Positions 52,180 through 61,019 of a stretch of 64,000 nt of DNA are shown here, piece after piece. Every line of letters starts with the position of its first letter. Position 1 is the stretch's first letter. Position numbers and translations under genes: made by a program. Source of the stretch: Flavobacterium ajazii (GTDB taxonomy: Bacteria > Bacteroidota > Bacteroidia > Flavobacteriales > Flavobacteriaceae); contig NZ_JAAEHL010000001.1 of the NCBI RefSeq assembly GCF_010614725.1, positions 186,001 through 250,000 of the forward strand. Direction: 5' to 3'. The notes under the pieces are model-generated. The model was not told where the DNA came from and searched no databases. It saw only the letters and a list, made by a program, of their open reading frames with translations.

Positions 52180-53214
52180 ATGGAATCCGTGCTTCCACGG
52201 AAGAATAATATTAAAAACACATTGAAGAAATTATTAGAAGTATTAAAAAAAGCAGGTTTCGACGGTTTCCTGTTAATGATAGCCACTATGATTCTGTTGG
52301 CTTATTTTTTGCCAAAGCCAGGTATGATCAAAGAGCCCGTTTCATTGGAGGAGATTGCCAATGCTGGTGTTTCATTAATTTTCTTGTTTTATGGCATGAA
52401 GCTGAGTGTTGAGAAACTAAAAGCCGGACTTTCTAACTGGAAAATGCACATTATTGTTCAGTTGACCACCTTTTTGTTTTTTCCGCTCATTGTTTTTGCA
52501 TTTCGCCCGTTGTTTGTCAATAACGGTTTCGAGCTGCTTTGGCTGGGTGTGTTTTTTCTGGCAGCTTTACCGTCTACAGTTTCCTCTTCTGTGGTCATGG
52601 TTTCCATTGCTAAAGGCAACATTCCTGCAGCTATTTTCAATGCGAGTATTTCCAGTTTGATCGGAGTAGTGGTTACGCCGCTTTGGGTTGGGTTGTTTAT
52701 AGCTTCTGCGACAGGTGATTTTGATGTCACTCAAATTGTTATAAAATTGATTCTTCAAGTTTTGCTACCTGTCATTATTGGTATCAGCCTGAACTCCCGT
52801 TTTGGCGCTATTGCCGAAAAATACAAAAAACAGCTCAAATATTTCGATCAGGCAGTTATTCTAACGATTATTTACACGTCGTTTTGCAAGTCATTCTCCG
52901 AACATCTTTTTGAAGGTTTCACTGCTCTTGAACTTGTCGGACTCGCTGCAGGGATGATGGCGTTGTTTTTTGCCGTATTCTTTTGTGTCGGACTACTCAG
53001 TCGCTTGCTTGGTTTTTCAGAAGAAGACCGTATTACCGTCTTATTCTGCGGGTCTAAAAAGTCATTGGTACACGGCACCGTTATGTCAAAAGTACTTTTT
53101 CAGCACAGTACTATTACCGGTATTGTATTGCTGCCGCTCATGCTTTACCATGCCTTGCAATTGATTGCCGCCAGCATTATCGCTCAGGGTATGGCTCGAC
53201 GAAAAGAAGTGTGA
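52180..53214 (+). CDS. Bile acid:sodium symporter-family (YfeH-like) transporter
   Basis: From ATG 52180 a 344-residue membrane protein; an upstream TTG (52153) lies within the end of mesD and is not preferred. About ten helices with the SBF/YfeH pattern: LLMIATMILLAYFLPKPG, AGVSLIFLFYGMKLS, LAALPSTVSSSVVMVSIAKGN, ASISSLIGVVVTPLWVGLF and FCGSKKSLVHGTVMSKVLF. YfeH-type carriers move anionic organic solutes with sodium. It lies 17 nt behind mesD, so it may import a sulfur amino acid precursor or methyl donor for MesD; this is inference from position only. Confidence 0.88.
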   Translation: MESVLPRKNNIKNTLKKLLEVLKKAGFDGFLLMIATMILLAYFLPKPGMIKEPVSLEEIANAGVSLIFLFYGMKLSVEKLKAGLSNWKMHIIVQLTTFLFFPLIVFAFRPLFVNNGFELLWLGVFFLAALPSTVSSSVVMVSIAKGNIPAAIFNASISSLIGVVVTPLWVGLFIASATGDFDVTQIVIKLILQVLLPVIIGISLNSRFGAIAEKYKKQLKYFDQAVILTIIYTSFCKSFSEHLFEGFTALELVGLAAGMMALFFAVFFCVGLLSRLLGFSEEDRITVLFCGSKKSLVHGTVMSKVLFQHSTITGIVLLPLMLYHALQLIAASIIAQGMARRKEV

Positions 53215-53357
53215 TTTTTATTCTGTGAAAATGAGTACAGCAGGTTAGTATATTTGTAATTTTTCTAAAATAAGATTTTTGTATTGTTTTTGATTATATT
53301 TGAGGAATTTTATTCTGATTTAAAAATTAATTAAACTTATTTAAAGTAAAATATTCT

Positions 53358-53810
53358 ATGGAGCAGATAGATGATATTGATCTTAAGTTATTGAATATAC
53401 TGCATGATAATTCTAAATATACAGTAAAAGAGCTTGCTAAGATGGTAAATCTTTCTGCATCGCCTGTTTTTGAGCGTATTAAAAGACTGGAGAATAATGG
53501 TTATATTAAAAAGTATATAGCACTCCTTGATGCAGAAAAATTAAACAGAGGATTTATAGTTTTCTGTAATATCAAATTGAAACAGCACGATCGTAATATT
53601 GGAAATCAGTTTGTTAGTGATATTATGAAGATAGAAGAAATTGTGGAATGCTATAATATCTCAGGAGATTACGATTTTTTAATGAAAGTTTCCGCCAAAG
53701 ATATGAAGCATTATCAGGATTTTGTGTTTAATAAATTGGGATCAGTTGAAAGTATAGGAAGTACCCAGAGTACCTTTGTTATGTCGGAAATAAAAAATCT
53801 GTATGGATAG
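53358..53810 (+). CDS. Lrp/AsnC family regulator of the methionine-synthase block
   Basis: A 150-residue feast/famine regulator: winged HTH IDLKLLNILHDNSKYTVKELAKMV then SPVFERIKRLENNGYI, followed by a RAM domain (FIVFCNIKLKQHDRN, VECYNISGDYDFLMKVSAKDMKHY). It is 143 nt behind the transporter gene and ends 34 nt before repeat copy 2. It is a different lineage from the Lrp gene at 7487. Sensing methionine and controlling the mes genes would be logical; no operator is recognised. Confidence 0.93.
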   Translation: MEQIDDIDLKLLNILHDNSKYTVKELAKMVNLSASPVFERIKRLENNGYIKKYIALLDAEKLNRGFIVFCNIKLKQHDRNIGNQFVSDIMKIEEIVECYNISGDYDFLMKVSAKDMKHYQDFVFNKLGSVESIGSTQSTFVMSEIKNLYG

Positions 53811-53843
53811 TTCCGAGATGGTTTGTTTATTTGAAATCACGGT

Positions 53844-54192
53844 ATTTAGTATCAAAAAATTACGACAAACCAAAAGAGAAAAAAAATACTGCATCTTAGT
53901 TGGGACTTTGAACCATCGTTTACCTTTTAATAAAGCCACTTTAAGTCTGTTTATTCCAAACAGACTAATGATTTCTTGTGAAAAAATCGAACCACAATAT
54001 TAGGCTTTAAAGGCTTGAAAATCTATATGTTTGTACATAAAAAAGAGACAACTATTGTCTAGTTGTCTCCTTAAGTGACTCTACGACACAAAATCCAAAT
54101 CATTTCATGCAAGATTTAAAGAAATTAGCTTATTTTCAAGTGAATTTGTAAGATAATTATTTTGAATTCTTATTAAGGAGCGGTTTGTATGT
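53844..54192. repeat. Duplicated noncoding element, copy 2
   Basis: About 349 nt, direct-repeat partner of 48678-49018 at a distance of about 5.17 kb. The first hairpin is perfect here: AGTCTGTTT (53944-53952), loop ATTCC, AAACAGACT (53958-53966). The second stem GAGACAACT/AGTTGTCTC is unchanged while its loop differs. Both copies end in GTTTGTATGT or ATTTGTATGT. The two copies bracket the nitroreductase-mes-transporter-Lrp block. Confidence 0.8.
54039..54069 (-). terminator. Minus-strand terminator inside repeat copy 2
   Basis: GAGACAACT / AGTTGTCTC with T6 on the minus strand. No minus-strand gene lies upstream of it for several kb, so it would only make sense for an RNA of the element itself or as a relic. 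Confidence 0.65.
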
Positions 54193-54522
54193 CCTGTAGG
54201 GGTTAAACGTTAAAAATTGTTTAAAACGCATGTATGTTTAAATTTATTGAGATGTATAGTTTTTATAAAATTATTGAAAATAAATTTATAAATGTTTAAT
54301 GAAAGCGATTTACTTTTTAGTAAAATTATATAAATTAACTCATTTAATGTCGTTCGAATGAATTTTAAATATCACAGCAGATATAAACCGATGGATGTTT
54401 TTTGACTAAATATGATGTATTAATTTTTGATTTTATAACAAGCGGTATTCTTTCATAAAATTATTGTATTTTTATTCAAGTATTTGATGTTTAAGTAGTT
54501 ATTTAACCAAAATCCTGTCGTT

Positions 54523-56034
54523 ATGTATTCAAAACAAATCATCTGTATTACAATTGTCGGCTTGCTTGCCATTCAGTGCCAGAAATCAAAAGAAAAACCG
54601 AGTGAAAGCACAGGAACTTCAACTGAAGCTGCTAAGTTTGATCCCGCTATGGAACCTCTAGCAGGTCAGCCGGCTTTTGATGCCAAACCTTCGACTGAAG
54701 ATTTAGATTATCAGGTAAAATATCATCGGGCGTTTGAGGCCGTATTATGGGCGCTTCCTGCCGTTGATATTTATAGATTCCGGGCTGCTGCCATAGAAGA
54801 TTTAGGATACAAAGACAATGATATCATTGCTTATTCTAAAGTGGCAACACCTAAACTGGAAGCCATTACGGCCAACAGTTCAACACCTTATATTACGGCT
54901 TTTTCAGATTTGAGCGTAGGTCCGACTGTATTGGAAATTCCCGCTGCAGGAGCAGACGGTTCTTTATATGGACAGGTTGTAGACCACTGGCAGCTGACTA
55001 TTGCTGATATCGGTCCGTCGGGACTGGATAAAGGTAAGGCTTCAAAATATTTGTTTACTCCGCCAAATTACAAGGGGACTATTCCAAGCGGCTATCTGCA
55101 TGTAGCTTCTCCAAGCTACCGAATAGCTTTTGCTTTTAGATCTGTAAGAGCTCCAGGCAAATCGGTAGAGGATGCTTACGCTTATGCAAAACGTTTAAAA
55201 ATGTACCGTCTCAGTGAAGCATCAAATCCTCCAACACAAAAATTTATTGATCCTTCCAACCAGAGATATGCCACGCTGCCTTTCTTTAATGATAAATATT
55301 TTAATGATGTGCAGGCCATTTTTTCTTTAGAAAATGCCAATCCAAAAGATAAAGTCATAATGGGAATGCTGGCTTCTTTAGGGATTGAACATGGAAAAAA
55401 AGAATATGCACCTGATGAAAAAACAAAAAAAGCAATGAATCAGGGTGCTGTCGATGCTTATTTTTATATGCTGAAACTATGGGACAATTACCCAAAATCA
55501 TGGCTTTACTGGCCAGACAGACATTATGCTTCATTAATGCAGGCTGACAAAAACAAAGCTTTTACTTATGAATATGATAATAGTATTGATATTGAAACTA
55601 GAGCACTCCAGTATTTTCAATGTACGTATGTTCCAAAAATACTTTCTGCAAATCCTGCGACACAATACATTATGTGTATGAATGATTTTAAAGGTAATTT
55701 ATTGGAAGCAGGAAAAACATACAAAGTTGATGTTCCGGCAAATATGCCTGTGAAACAGTTTTGGGCGCTTACAGTTTACGACAAAGGAACTTACAGTTTT
55801 ATTTATTCAAAATCAAATCGAACAACTTTGTCGACTTATGATCTGCCAAATATGAAGAAAAATCCTGATGGAAGCATTCCAATTTATGTGGGTCCTGAAG
55901 CACCTGCCGGATTTGAAAATAACTGGATTCCGACAAGAAACAAAAGGCCAATGCCGATGTTCAGATTGTATGGTCCGACTGAGGAATTTAATAATAAAAC
56001 ATTTAAAATGCCAGATTTTGAGCTTGTAGAATAA
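54523..56034 (+). CDS. DUF1254/DUF1214 lipoprotein
   Basis: A 503-residue lipoprotein (IVGLLAIQC, Cys19). The first part matches DUF1254 (YHRAFEAVLWALPAVDIYRFRAAA, STPYITAFSDLSVGPTVLEIP, YLHVASPSYRIAFAFRSVRAPGKSVEDA) and the C-terminal 130 residues match DUF1214 (FWALTVYDKGTYSFIYSKSNR, NWIPTRNKRPMPMFRLYGP). Such two-domain proteins are common and their activity is not established. Single gene with its own terminator; the following gene is a sulfatase, and DUF1254 proteins often sit near arylsulfatases, which may be meaningful. Confidence 0.92.
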   Translation: MYSKQIICITIVGLLAIQCQKSKEKPSESTGTSTEAAKFDPAMEPLAGQPAFDAKPSTEDLDYQVKYHRAFEAVLWALPAVDIYRFRAAAIEDLGYKDNDIIAYSKVATPKLEAITANSSTPYITAFSDLSVGPTVLEIPAAGADGSLYGQVVDHWQLTIADIGPSGLDKGKASKYLFTPPNYKGTIPSGYLHVASPSYRIAFAFRSVRAPGKSVEDAYAYAKRLKMYRLSEASNPPTQKFIDPSNQRYATLPFFNDKYFNDVQAIFSLENANPKDKVIMGMLASLGIEHGKKEYAPDEKTKKAMNQGAVDAYFYMLKLWDNYPKSWLYWPDRHYASLMQADKNKAFTYEYDNSIDIETRALQYFQCTYVPKILSANPATQYIMCMNDFKGNLLEAGKTYKVDVPANMPVKQFWALTVYDKGTYSFIYSKSNRTTLSTYDLPNMKKNPDGSIPIYVGPEAPAGFENNWIPTRNKRPMPMFRLYGPTEEFNNKTFKMPDFELVE

Positions 56035-56081
56035 TTAGGTTTTTCAATTGGATTCTTTCAGAATTTCAAATTAATATGAAT

Positions 56082-56114
56082 AAAAAAGGGCTGTTTTTAA
56101 TCAGCCCTTTTTTT
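56082..56114 (+). terminator. Terminator after the DUF1254 gene
   Basis: AAAAAAGGGCTG / CAGCCCTTTTTTT stem around a T/A-rich loop of 8 nt, with T-run. Confidence 0.9.
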
Positions 56115-56130
56115 GTTTTTGCATGTAATC

Positions 56131-56187
56131 CTAATATTTCTCTACCACAGGAGGCGTCCAGCTTTCATCAATCTTTGTAAAAAAGTT
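56131..56187 (-). pseudogene. Possible C-terminal remnant of a lost gene
   Basis: On the minus strand an 18-residue open stretch reads NFFTKIDESWTPPVVEKY and ends at TAG (56133-56131); a TAA stops the frame just upstream. The Trp-Pro-Pro composition looks like the tail of a real protein and unlike random A/T-rich DNA, but no family is recognised and it may be chance. Confidence 0.25.
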
Positions 56188-56202
56188 TTACGAGATTAAA
56201 TT

Positions 56203-56242
56203 CTAAAACTGGTTGCAGATTATAATCTGCAACCAGTTTTAG
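56203..56242. repeat. Perfect 40-nt palindrome without loop
   Basis: CTAAAACTGGTTGCAGATTA followed directly by its exact reverse complement. It lies 73 nt before the sulfatase gene and 88 nt behind a conventional terminator, so it is not needed as a terminator for the upstream gene; cruciform, regulator site or mobile-element relic are options. Confidence 0.85.
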
Positions 56243-56314
56243 ACTTATGTTTCTTTAAAGAATAGTATAATGACCTACATTTAATCTAACAAATCAACTT
56301 AAAATTAGTGAGTT

Positions 56315-58696
56315 ATGAAACGTTTCGATTTCCCGTTTACTTTATTAATTATTCTGTTTTTTGCTGGTGCAGTATATTCACAGGATACACCAAACTGGCC
56401 TGACAGGACAAACCTTCCAATAGAGCCCTATCAGAAAGTAGGTAAAGTTGCTCCTACCATAAAGGATTCTGATCCTATAAAATGGCCGAAAGAAATCAGT
56501 GCTCCAGAAGGTGCGCCAAATGTGCTGCTGATTATGATTGATGATGTTGGATTTGGAGCCAGTTCCGCATTTGGAGGGCCTATACCAACTCCCAATTTTG
56601 ATGAATTAGCCAAAAATGGATTAAGATACAACCGTTTTCATACTACAGCTGTCTGTTCTCCTTCAAGGGCGGCGTTAATTACGGGACGTAACCATCATAC
56701 GGCAGCAACGGGAATCATCATGGAGTTTTCGACACCATATCCGGGTTATAATAGTTTAGTGCCACGCAGCGTGGCGACTATAGGTAAAATTTTAACCGAT
56801 AATGGTTATGGGACTTCTTGGTTTGGTAAAAACCATAATGTGCCTGATTGGATGACAACACCAGCTGGACCATTTAACTTGTGGCCGACAGGTTTAGGTT
56901 TTGAATATTTTTATGGTTTTCTTGGTGCAGATGCGCATCAATTCAGACCTGCGTTGTTTGAAGGAACAAAACCAGTCGATCCTTATTTAAAAGACGAAAA
57001 AGTAGATCCGGATTATATTTTAGATAATGATCTAGCCAATCATGCGATTCATTGGATTCAAACTCAGAAGAACGTTTCACCTAATAAACCTTTCTTTGCT
57101 TATTATACACCAGGAACGGGACATGCACCGCATCAGGCTCCAAAAGAATGGATTGCTAAATTCAAGGGAAAATTTGATCAGGGATTTGACAAACAGCGTA
57201 TCGCTACTTATGAAAACCAGAAAAAACTTGGAGTTATTCCTGCCGATGCAAAACTTGCACCAACCGCGAAAGACTACCAAAAATGGGATGCTCTTTCTCC
57301 TGGAATGAAAAAAGTGGCAGCAAGAGAAATGGAAGTATATGCCGGAATGGTAGCATATTGTGATAATCAGATTGGAAGAATAATCCAGTCAATCAAAGAT
57401 TTAGGGGAGCTGGATAATACTATGATTATTTTTATCATGGGTGATAATGGTGCCAGTGCAGAAGATCCAACCGGGCAGGGGCTAACCAGTGAAATTGGGG
57501 TCTTGGTTAACGGTGTGGAAGACACCGAAGAATTTATGCTTAAGAATTTGGATGAATTTGGAGGCCCTTGGATGGCAGAACATTATTCACACGGATGGGC
57601 ACATGCTATGAACACACCTTATCAATGGGACAAAAAGATTGCTTCGCATTTAGGAGGAAGCCGAACAGGGATGGTCATTTCATGGCCTGCGAGAATTAAA
57701 CAGACAGGACAGATGCGCAGCCAGTTTACTCATATTACCGATATAGTGCCGACAATTTTGGAAGCCGCACACATTCCTGAACCTAAAAAAGTAGACGGAT
57801 TTGATCAAGTACCATTTGCAGGTAAAAGTTTGGTTTATACTTTCGATAATGCACAAGCCCCAGAAACACACAAAACACAATATTTTGAGGTAATTGCCAA
57901 TAGGGCATTTTATAAAGACGGTTGGATGGCTAGCACCACTCCAAGAAATTTACCTTGGCAAGGACACCCAGTTCCATCAGAAGATCCTGTGAAAGACTAT
58001 AAATGGGAGCTATATGATCTTACAAAGGATTTTACGCAATCCAATGATATTGCGGCTAAAAATCCTGAAAAGCTAAAAGAAATGCAGAAAGCTTTTATGG
58101 AAGAAGCTCAAAAATATGAAGTATTTCCATTTGATGATCGTTATATAGACAGGGTAAACCCTGAAAACAGACCGAAATTTAATGAAGGCAGAAAAGAGTT
58201 TGTTTTTTATCAGGGAATTTCACGCATTACAGAGGGTATGGCGCCAAATTTAAAAAATGCTTCCTTTAGCATTGAAGCTCAAATTGAAGTTAAAGCTGGT
58301 CAGGATGGCATGATTATCACGCAGGGTGGTTATTTTGCAGGTTTTGCTTTAATGCTTCAGAAAGGAAAACCAACATTCTCTTATGCGTTCTCTCATTATC
58401 CAAATCATAAATGGACAATTCAGTCTTCGACTCCTTTAACAGCTGGCAAACATACCATAGTTTTAAATTTTGACTATGCAGGAGGCGGAGTAGGAAAAGC
58501 AGCTAAAGCTGCAATTTTGGTTGATGGTAAAGAAGCCGCTAAAGGTGATATTCCTAGAACTGTTCCTAGCCGATTCTCTTCAGATGAAACTTTAGATGTT
58601 GGAGAAGACTTTGGTACGCCGGTTACTAAAGATTATGATGTACCATTCGCTTTTAAAGGAAAAATTGAAAAAGTTACTGTAAAATTGAAATCTTAG
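56315..58696 (+). CDS. Secreted arylsulfatase (formylglycine-dependent)
   Basis: A 793-residue sulfatase with a signal peptide (FTLLIILFFAGAVYSQ). The core begins with NVLLIMIDDVGFGASSAFGG (calcium-binding Asp pair) and the maturation motif CSPSRAALITGR with Cys114, the residue that an FGE-type enzyme turns into formylglycine; GKNHNVPDW and FFAYYTPGTGHAPHQAP follow. The C-terminal 180 residues form a beta-sandwich (concanavalin-like, FSIEAQIEVKAGQDGMIITQGG). It removes sulfate esters in the periplasm, from an unknown substrate. No polysaccharide-utilisation genes are adjacent. Own terminator. Confidence 0.94.
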   Translation: MKRFDFPFTLLIILFFAGAVYSQDTPNWPDRTNLPIEPYQKVGKVAPTIKDSDPIKWPKEISAPEGAPNVLLIMIDDVGFGASSAFGGPIPTPNFDELAKNGLRYNRFHTTAVCSPSRAALITGRNHHTAATGIIMEFSTPYPGYNSLVPRSVATIGKILTDNGYGTSWFGKNHNVPDWMTTPAGPFNLWPTGLGFEYFYGFLGADAHQFRPALFEGTKPVDPYLKDEKVDPDYILDNDLANHAIHWIQTQKNVSPNKPFFAYYTPGTGHAPHQAPKEWIAKFKGKFDQGFDKQRIATYENQKKLGVIPADAKLAPTAKDYQKWDALSPGMKKVAAREMEVYAGMVAYCDNQIGRIIQSIKDLGELDNTMIIFIMGDNGASAEDPTGQGLTSEIGVLVNGVEDTEEFMLKNLDEFGGPWMAEHYSHGWAHAMNTPYQWDKKIASHLGGSRTGMVISWPARIKQTGQMRSQFTHITDIVPTILEAAHIPEPKKVDGFDQVPFAGKSLVYTFDNAQAPETHKTQYFEVIANRAFYKDGWMASTTPRNLPWQGHPVPSEDPVKDYKWELYDLTKDFTQSNDIAAKNPEKLKEMQKAFMEEAQKYEVFPFDDRYIDRVNPENRPKFNEGRKEFVFYQGISRITEGMAPNLKNASFSIEAQIEVKAGQDGMIITQGGYFAGFALMLQKGKPTFSYAFSHYPNHKWTIQSSTPLTAGKHTIVLNFDYAGGGVGKAAKAAILVDGKEAAKGDIPRTVPSRFSSDETLDVGEDFGTPVTKDYDVPFAFKGKIEKVTVKLKS

Positions 58697-58720
58697 TCCG
58701 ATATATAAGGAAGATTTATT

Positions 58721-58752
58721 AAAAACTCGCATCATTGATGCGAGTTTTTTTT
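58721..58752 (+). terminator. Terminator after the sulfatase gene
   Basis: AAAAACTCGCATC / GATGCGAGTTTTT perfect 13-bp stem with loop ATT and T-run. Confidence 0.94.
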
Positions 58753-58973
58753 GAAACTATTATTTTAATTGAATTCTTTGGTAATTCTAGTGCTTATATA
58801 TAGGAATTGGCTTCATTTGTTGATTCTTATTTCTTGTATCATATGGGCTTTTCACAATGATTTTACTATATGTGTGTGTTTAGTTCAGCAGAAGAAGCTG
58901 CTTTTGAGGATCTGAAAAATAATCCAGCGCATCTTCTCTGATGAATTTGTACTTTCTTTGACTGCTTTAAGAA

Positions 58974-60626
58974 TTAAGAGTCTGCATTCTTTTGCATAAC
59001 TGTTTTTATAGCTTCCAAAAGTTCACGCTGTTTAAAAGGTTTGGACATATAATTGTCCATGCCGGCTTCCATACAGCGATTATGCTCTCCTGCCAGGGAA
59101 TGTGCCGTCATTGCGATAATGGGAATAGAGCTCTTCATTTCCTGGCGGATGTACTTTGTTGTCAGGAATCCGTCACGCACAGGCATCTGCAGGTCCATGA
59201 GCACCACGTCGTATTGGCCTGCAGAAAGCAGTTCAATACCCTTGTCGCCGTTTTCGGCTATATCAATATGGAATCCGAATCCTTCAACTACGTTTTGAGC
59301 CAGTTTCTGGTTCAGGTAATTGTCCTCAAATAGGAGGATGTGGAGCATTCCTAGATCATTTACCAGTTTATCTTCTGGAATTTTGGCATCTAAGGATGCT
59401 TTTTTATAAGATACTGTAAAATAAAACTCTGATCCGCTTCCTTCACGACTTTTAACATGGATATCGGAATCATGCAGTTGTACTAGCTGTTTGACAATAT
59501 TCAGTCCAAGTCCCGTTCCTCCAAATTTCCTTGTTGTGCTTTCTTCGGCCTGAGTGAATCTTCCAAAAATAGTATCAAGATTCTTTTGCGATATTCCGAT
59601 GCCGGTATCCTTTACTGAAAAACGGATTTGATGGCTGTCATCCGTTTCGGCTATTCTTTTTACGGAAATGGTTACTTCGCCTTCCATTGTAAATTTAAGG
59701 GCATTACCGGCGAGATTTACCATAATCTGGTTGAGCCTGCCCTGGTCGCCGGAAATTATTTCCGGGAGTTCCGCATCCAGAAATAGGTTGAAATCTACGG
59801 CTTCGTGTACCTTTACTTTCAGAAGGTCATAGACATGTTTCAGTGCACTCTTCAGTTCAAAGGGCTTCTGCTCGAGCGCAATACTGCCGGATTCGATTTT
59901 TGAGAGATCCAGGATATCGTTGACAATCACTAAGAGGTTTTCTCCTGCAATCTGCACATCTTTTAAAAAGTCTTTCTGCTGCTCATCAAGACTGGTTTCA
60001 AACAGCAGTTCGGTAAATCCAATAACGGCATTAAGCGGCGTGCGTATTTCATGGCTCATATTGGCCAGAAAATTTTCTTTTGCAGCTACGGCGCGGTCGG
60101 CTATCTTTTTCTGCTTGGCCAGCTCTTTGTTCTTACGGCCTAATTCCAAGGTATTGATTACGTGGCGCGCTACGATATTAAGGGCGTTGCGTTGGTTGTC
60201 GTTTAACTGTCTGGGTTCATGGTCCACAGCGCACAGCACTCCTATGACGTAGCCGTCGGGAGTGGTTATGGGCATTCCTACATAGAACCTTATCTTGTAG
60301 CCGTCTGTCACGTTGGGATCGTCTTTGAAGCGTTCGTTAAGAAGTGTGTCAGGAATCTCAACTAATTTTGAGTCCATAATAGTATAGCGGGAAAGGGTGA
60401 TTTCTCTGGGTACTTCTGAGACATCAAATCCAATTTTGGATTTAAACCACTGACGGTTTTCATCTATAAAAGAGATATAGGCTATTGGGGTTCCGCAAAT
60501 ATAAGATACCAGTGCCGTGGCATCATCAAAAACTTGTTCAGGGAGCGTATCTAGTATGTTATAGCGTTTTAAGGCATCAAGACGTTCAGCTTCATTCTGT
60601 GGTGTAAGCATAGGGGAGGCGTTCAT
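58974..60626 (-). CDS. Hybrid histidine kinase with GAF and receiver domains
   Basis: A 550-residue cytosolic sensor kinase: GAF domain (about 20-165), short coiled coil, HisKA with NFLANMSHEIRTPLNAVIGF (phospho-His192), HATPase_c with N box NLAGNALKF, and G boxes DTGIGI and GGTGLGLNIVK, then a receiver domain with DVVLMDLQMPVRDG (phospho-Asp478) and a KPF Lys. It has no transmembrane helix, so the signal is intracellular. There is no separate output regulator directly behind it; the NarL-type regulator lies 393 nt upstream on the same strand. G+C is clearly above that of its neighbours (27 of 60 in 59101-59160), a sign of transfer. Confidence 0.95.
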   Translation of the reverse strand: MNASPMLTPQNEAERLDALKRYNILDTLPEQVFDDATALVSYICGTPIAYISFIDENRQWFKSKIGFDVSEVPREITLSRYTIMDSKLVEIPDTLLNERFKDDPNVTDGYKIRFYVGMPITTPDGYVIGVLCAVDHEPRQLNDNQRNALNIVARHVINTLELGRKNKELAKQKKIADRAVAAKENFLANMSHEIRTPLNAVIGFTELLFETSLDEQQKDFLKDVQIAGENLLVIVNDILDLSKIESGSIALEQKPFELKSALKHVYDLLKVKVHEAVDFNLFLDAELPEIISGDQGRLNQIMVNLAGNALKFTMEGEVTISVKRIAETDDSHQIRFSVKDTGIGISQKNLDTIFGRFTQAEESTTRKFGGTGLGLNIVKQLVQLHDSDIHVKSREGSGSEFYFTVSYKKASLDAKIPEDKLVNDLGMLHILLFEDNYLNQKLAQNVVEGFGFHIDIAENGDKGIELLSAGQYDVVLMDLQMPVRDGFLTTKYIRQEMKSSIPIIAMTAHSLAGEHNRCMEAGMDNYMSKPFKQRELLEAIKTVMQKNADS

Positions 60627-61019
60627 GAAAAAAATGTATTTTTGAGAAAGAAGAATTTAATGGCGGATATTTCTGATGTAAAAGTACAGAATATTTATAT
60701 CCGCAATGTTAGTATGTCTGGAATTTTAAATATTTGGGCAATTATTGTGAAAAATTAAGATTTTTTAAGGATAATTCCGATAGACTTTTTTTATAGTTAA
60801 TTGTTATTTAATCGTTTTAGAAAAAGTGTTTAGATTTTGGATGTGTTCTGATAATAGTTTATTACTATTTTACTTGATTCGGATTACAAGAAATTTTATG
60901 GTTTTCTGCGATACTTTTGGATGTAGCGCCTGCTTAGTCTTTTAATATCATAAAAGACGTTTTTTCTGAGTTTCGTTGAAGACTTAATTTATAGGGTCAA
61001 AAAACATTAGGGCAAAGAA
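60627..61019. other. Gene-free stretch between kinase and response regulator
   Basis: 393 nt, A/T-rich. The one structure is the hairpin GTCTTTTA / TAAAAGAC (60937-60958), followed by T6 on the plus strand, where there is no gene to terminate. The rest shows nothing recognisable. Confidence 0.65.

Larger units (their letters stand above)
53811..54522. other. 712-nt gene-free stretch with repeat copy 2
   Basis: Contains copy 2 of the duplicated element (53844-54192). Bases 54193-54522, in front of the DUF1254 gene, are A/T-rich without a clear promoter or repeat. A 66-codon open frame at 53803-54003 runs through the repeat and is judged spurious. Confidence 0.75.

Noticed and set aside
53803..54003. 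66-codon frame running through repeat copy 2
   Set aside because: Not kept in repeat copy 1 because of indels; no protein features.
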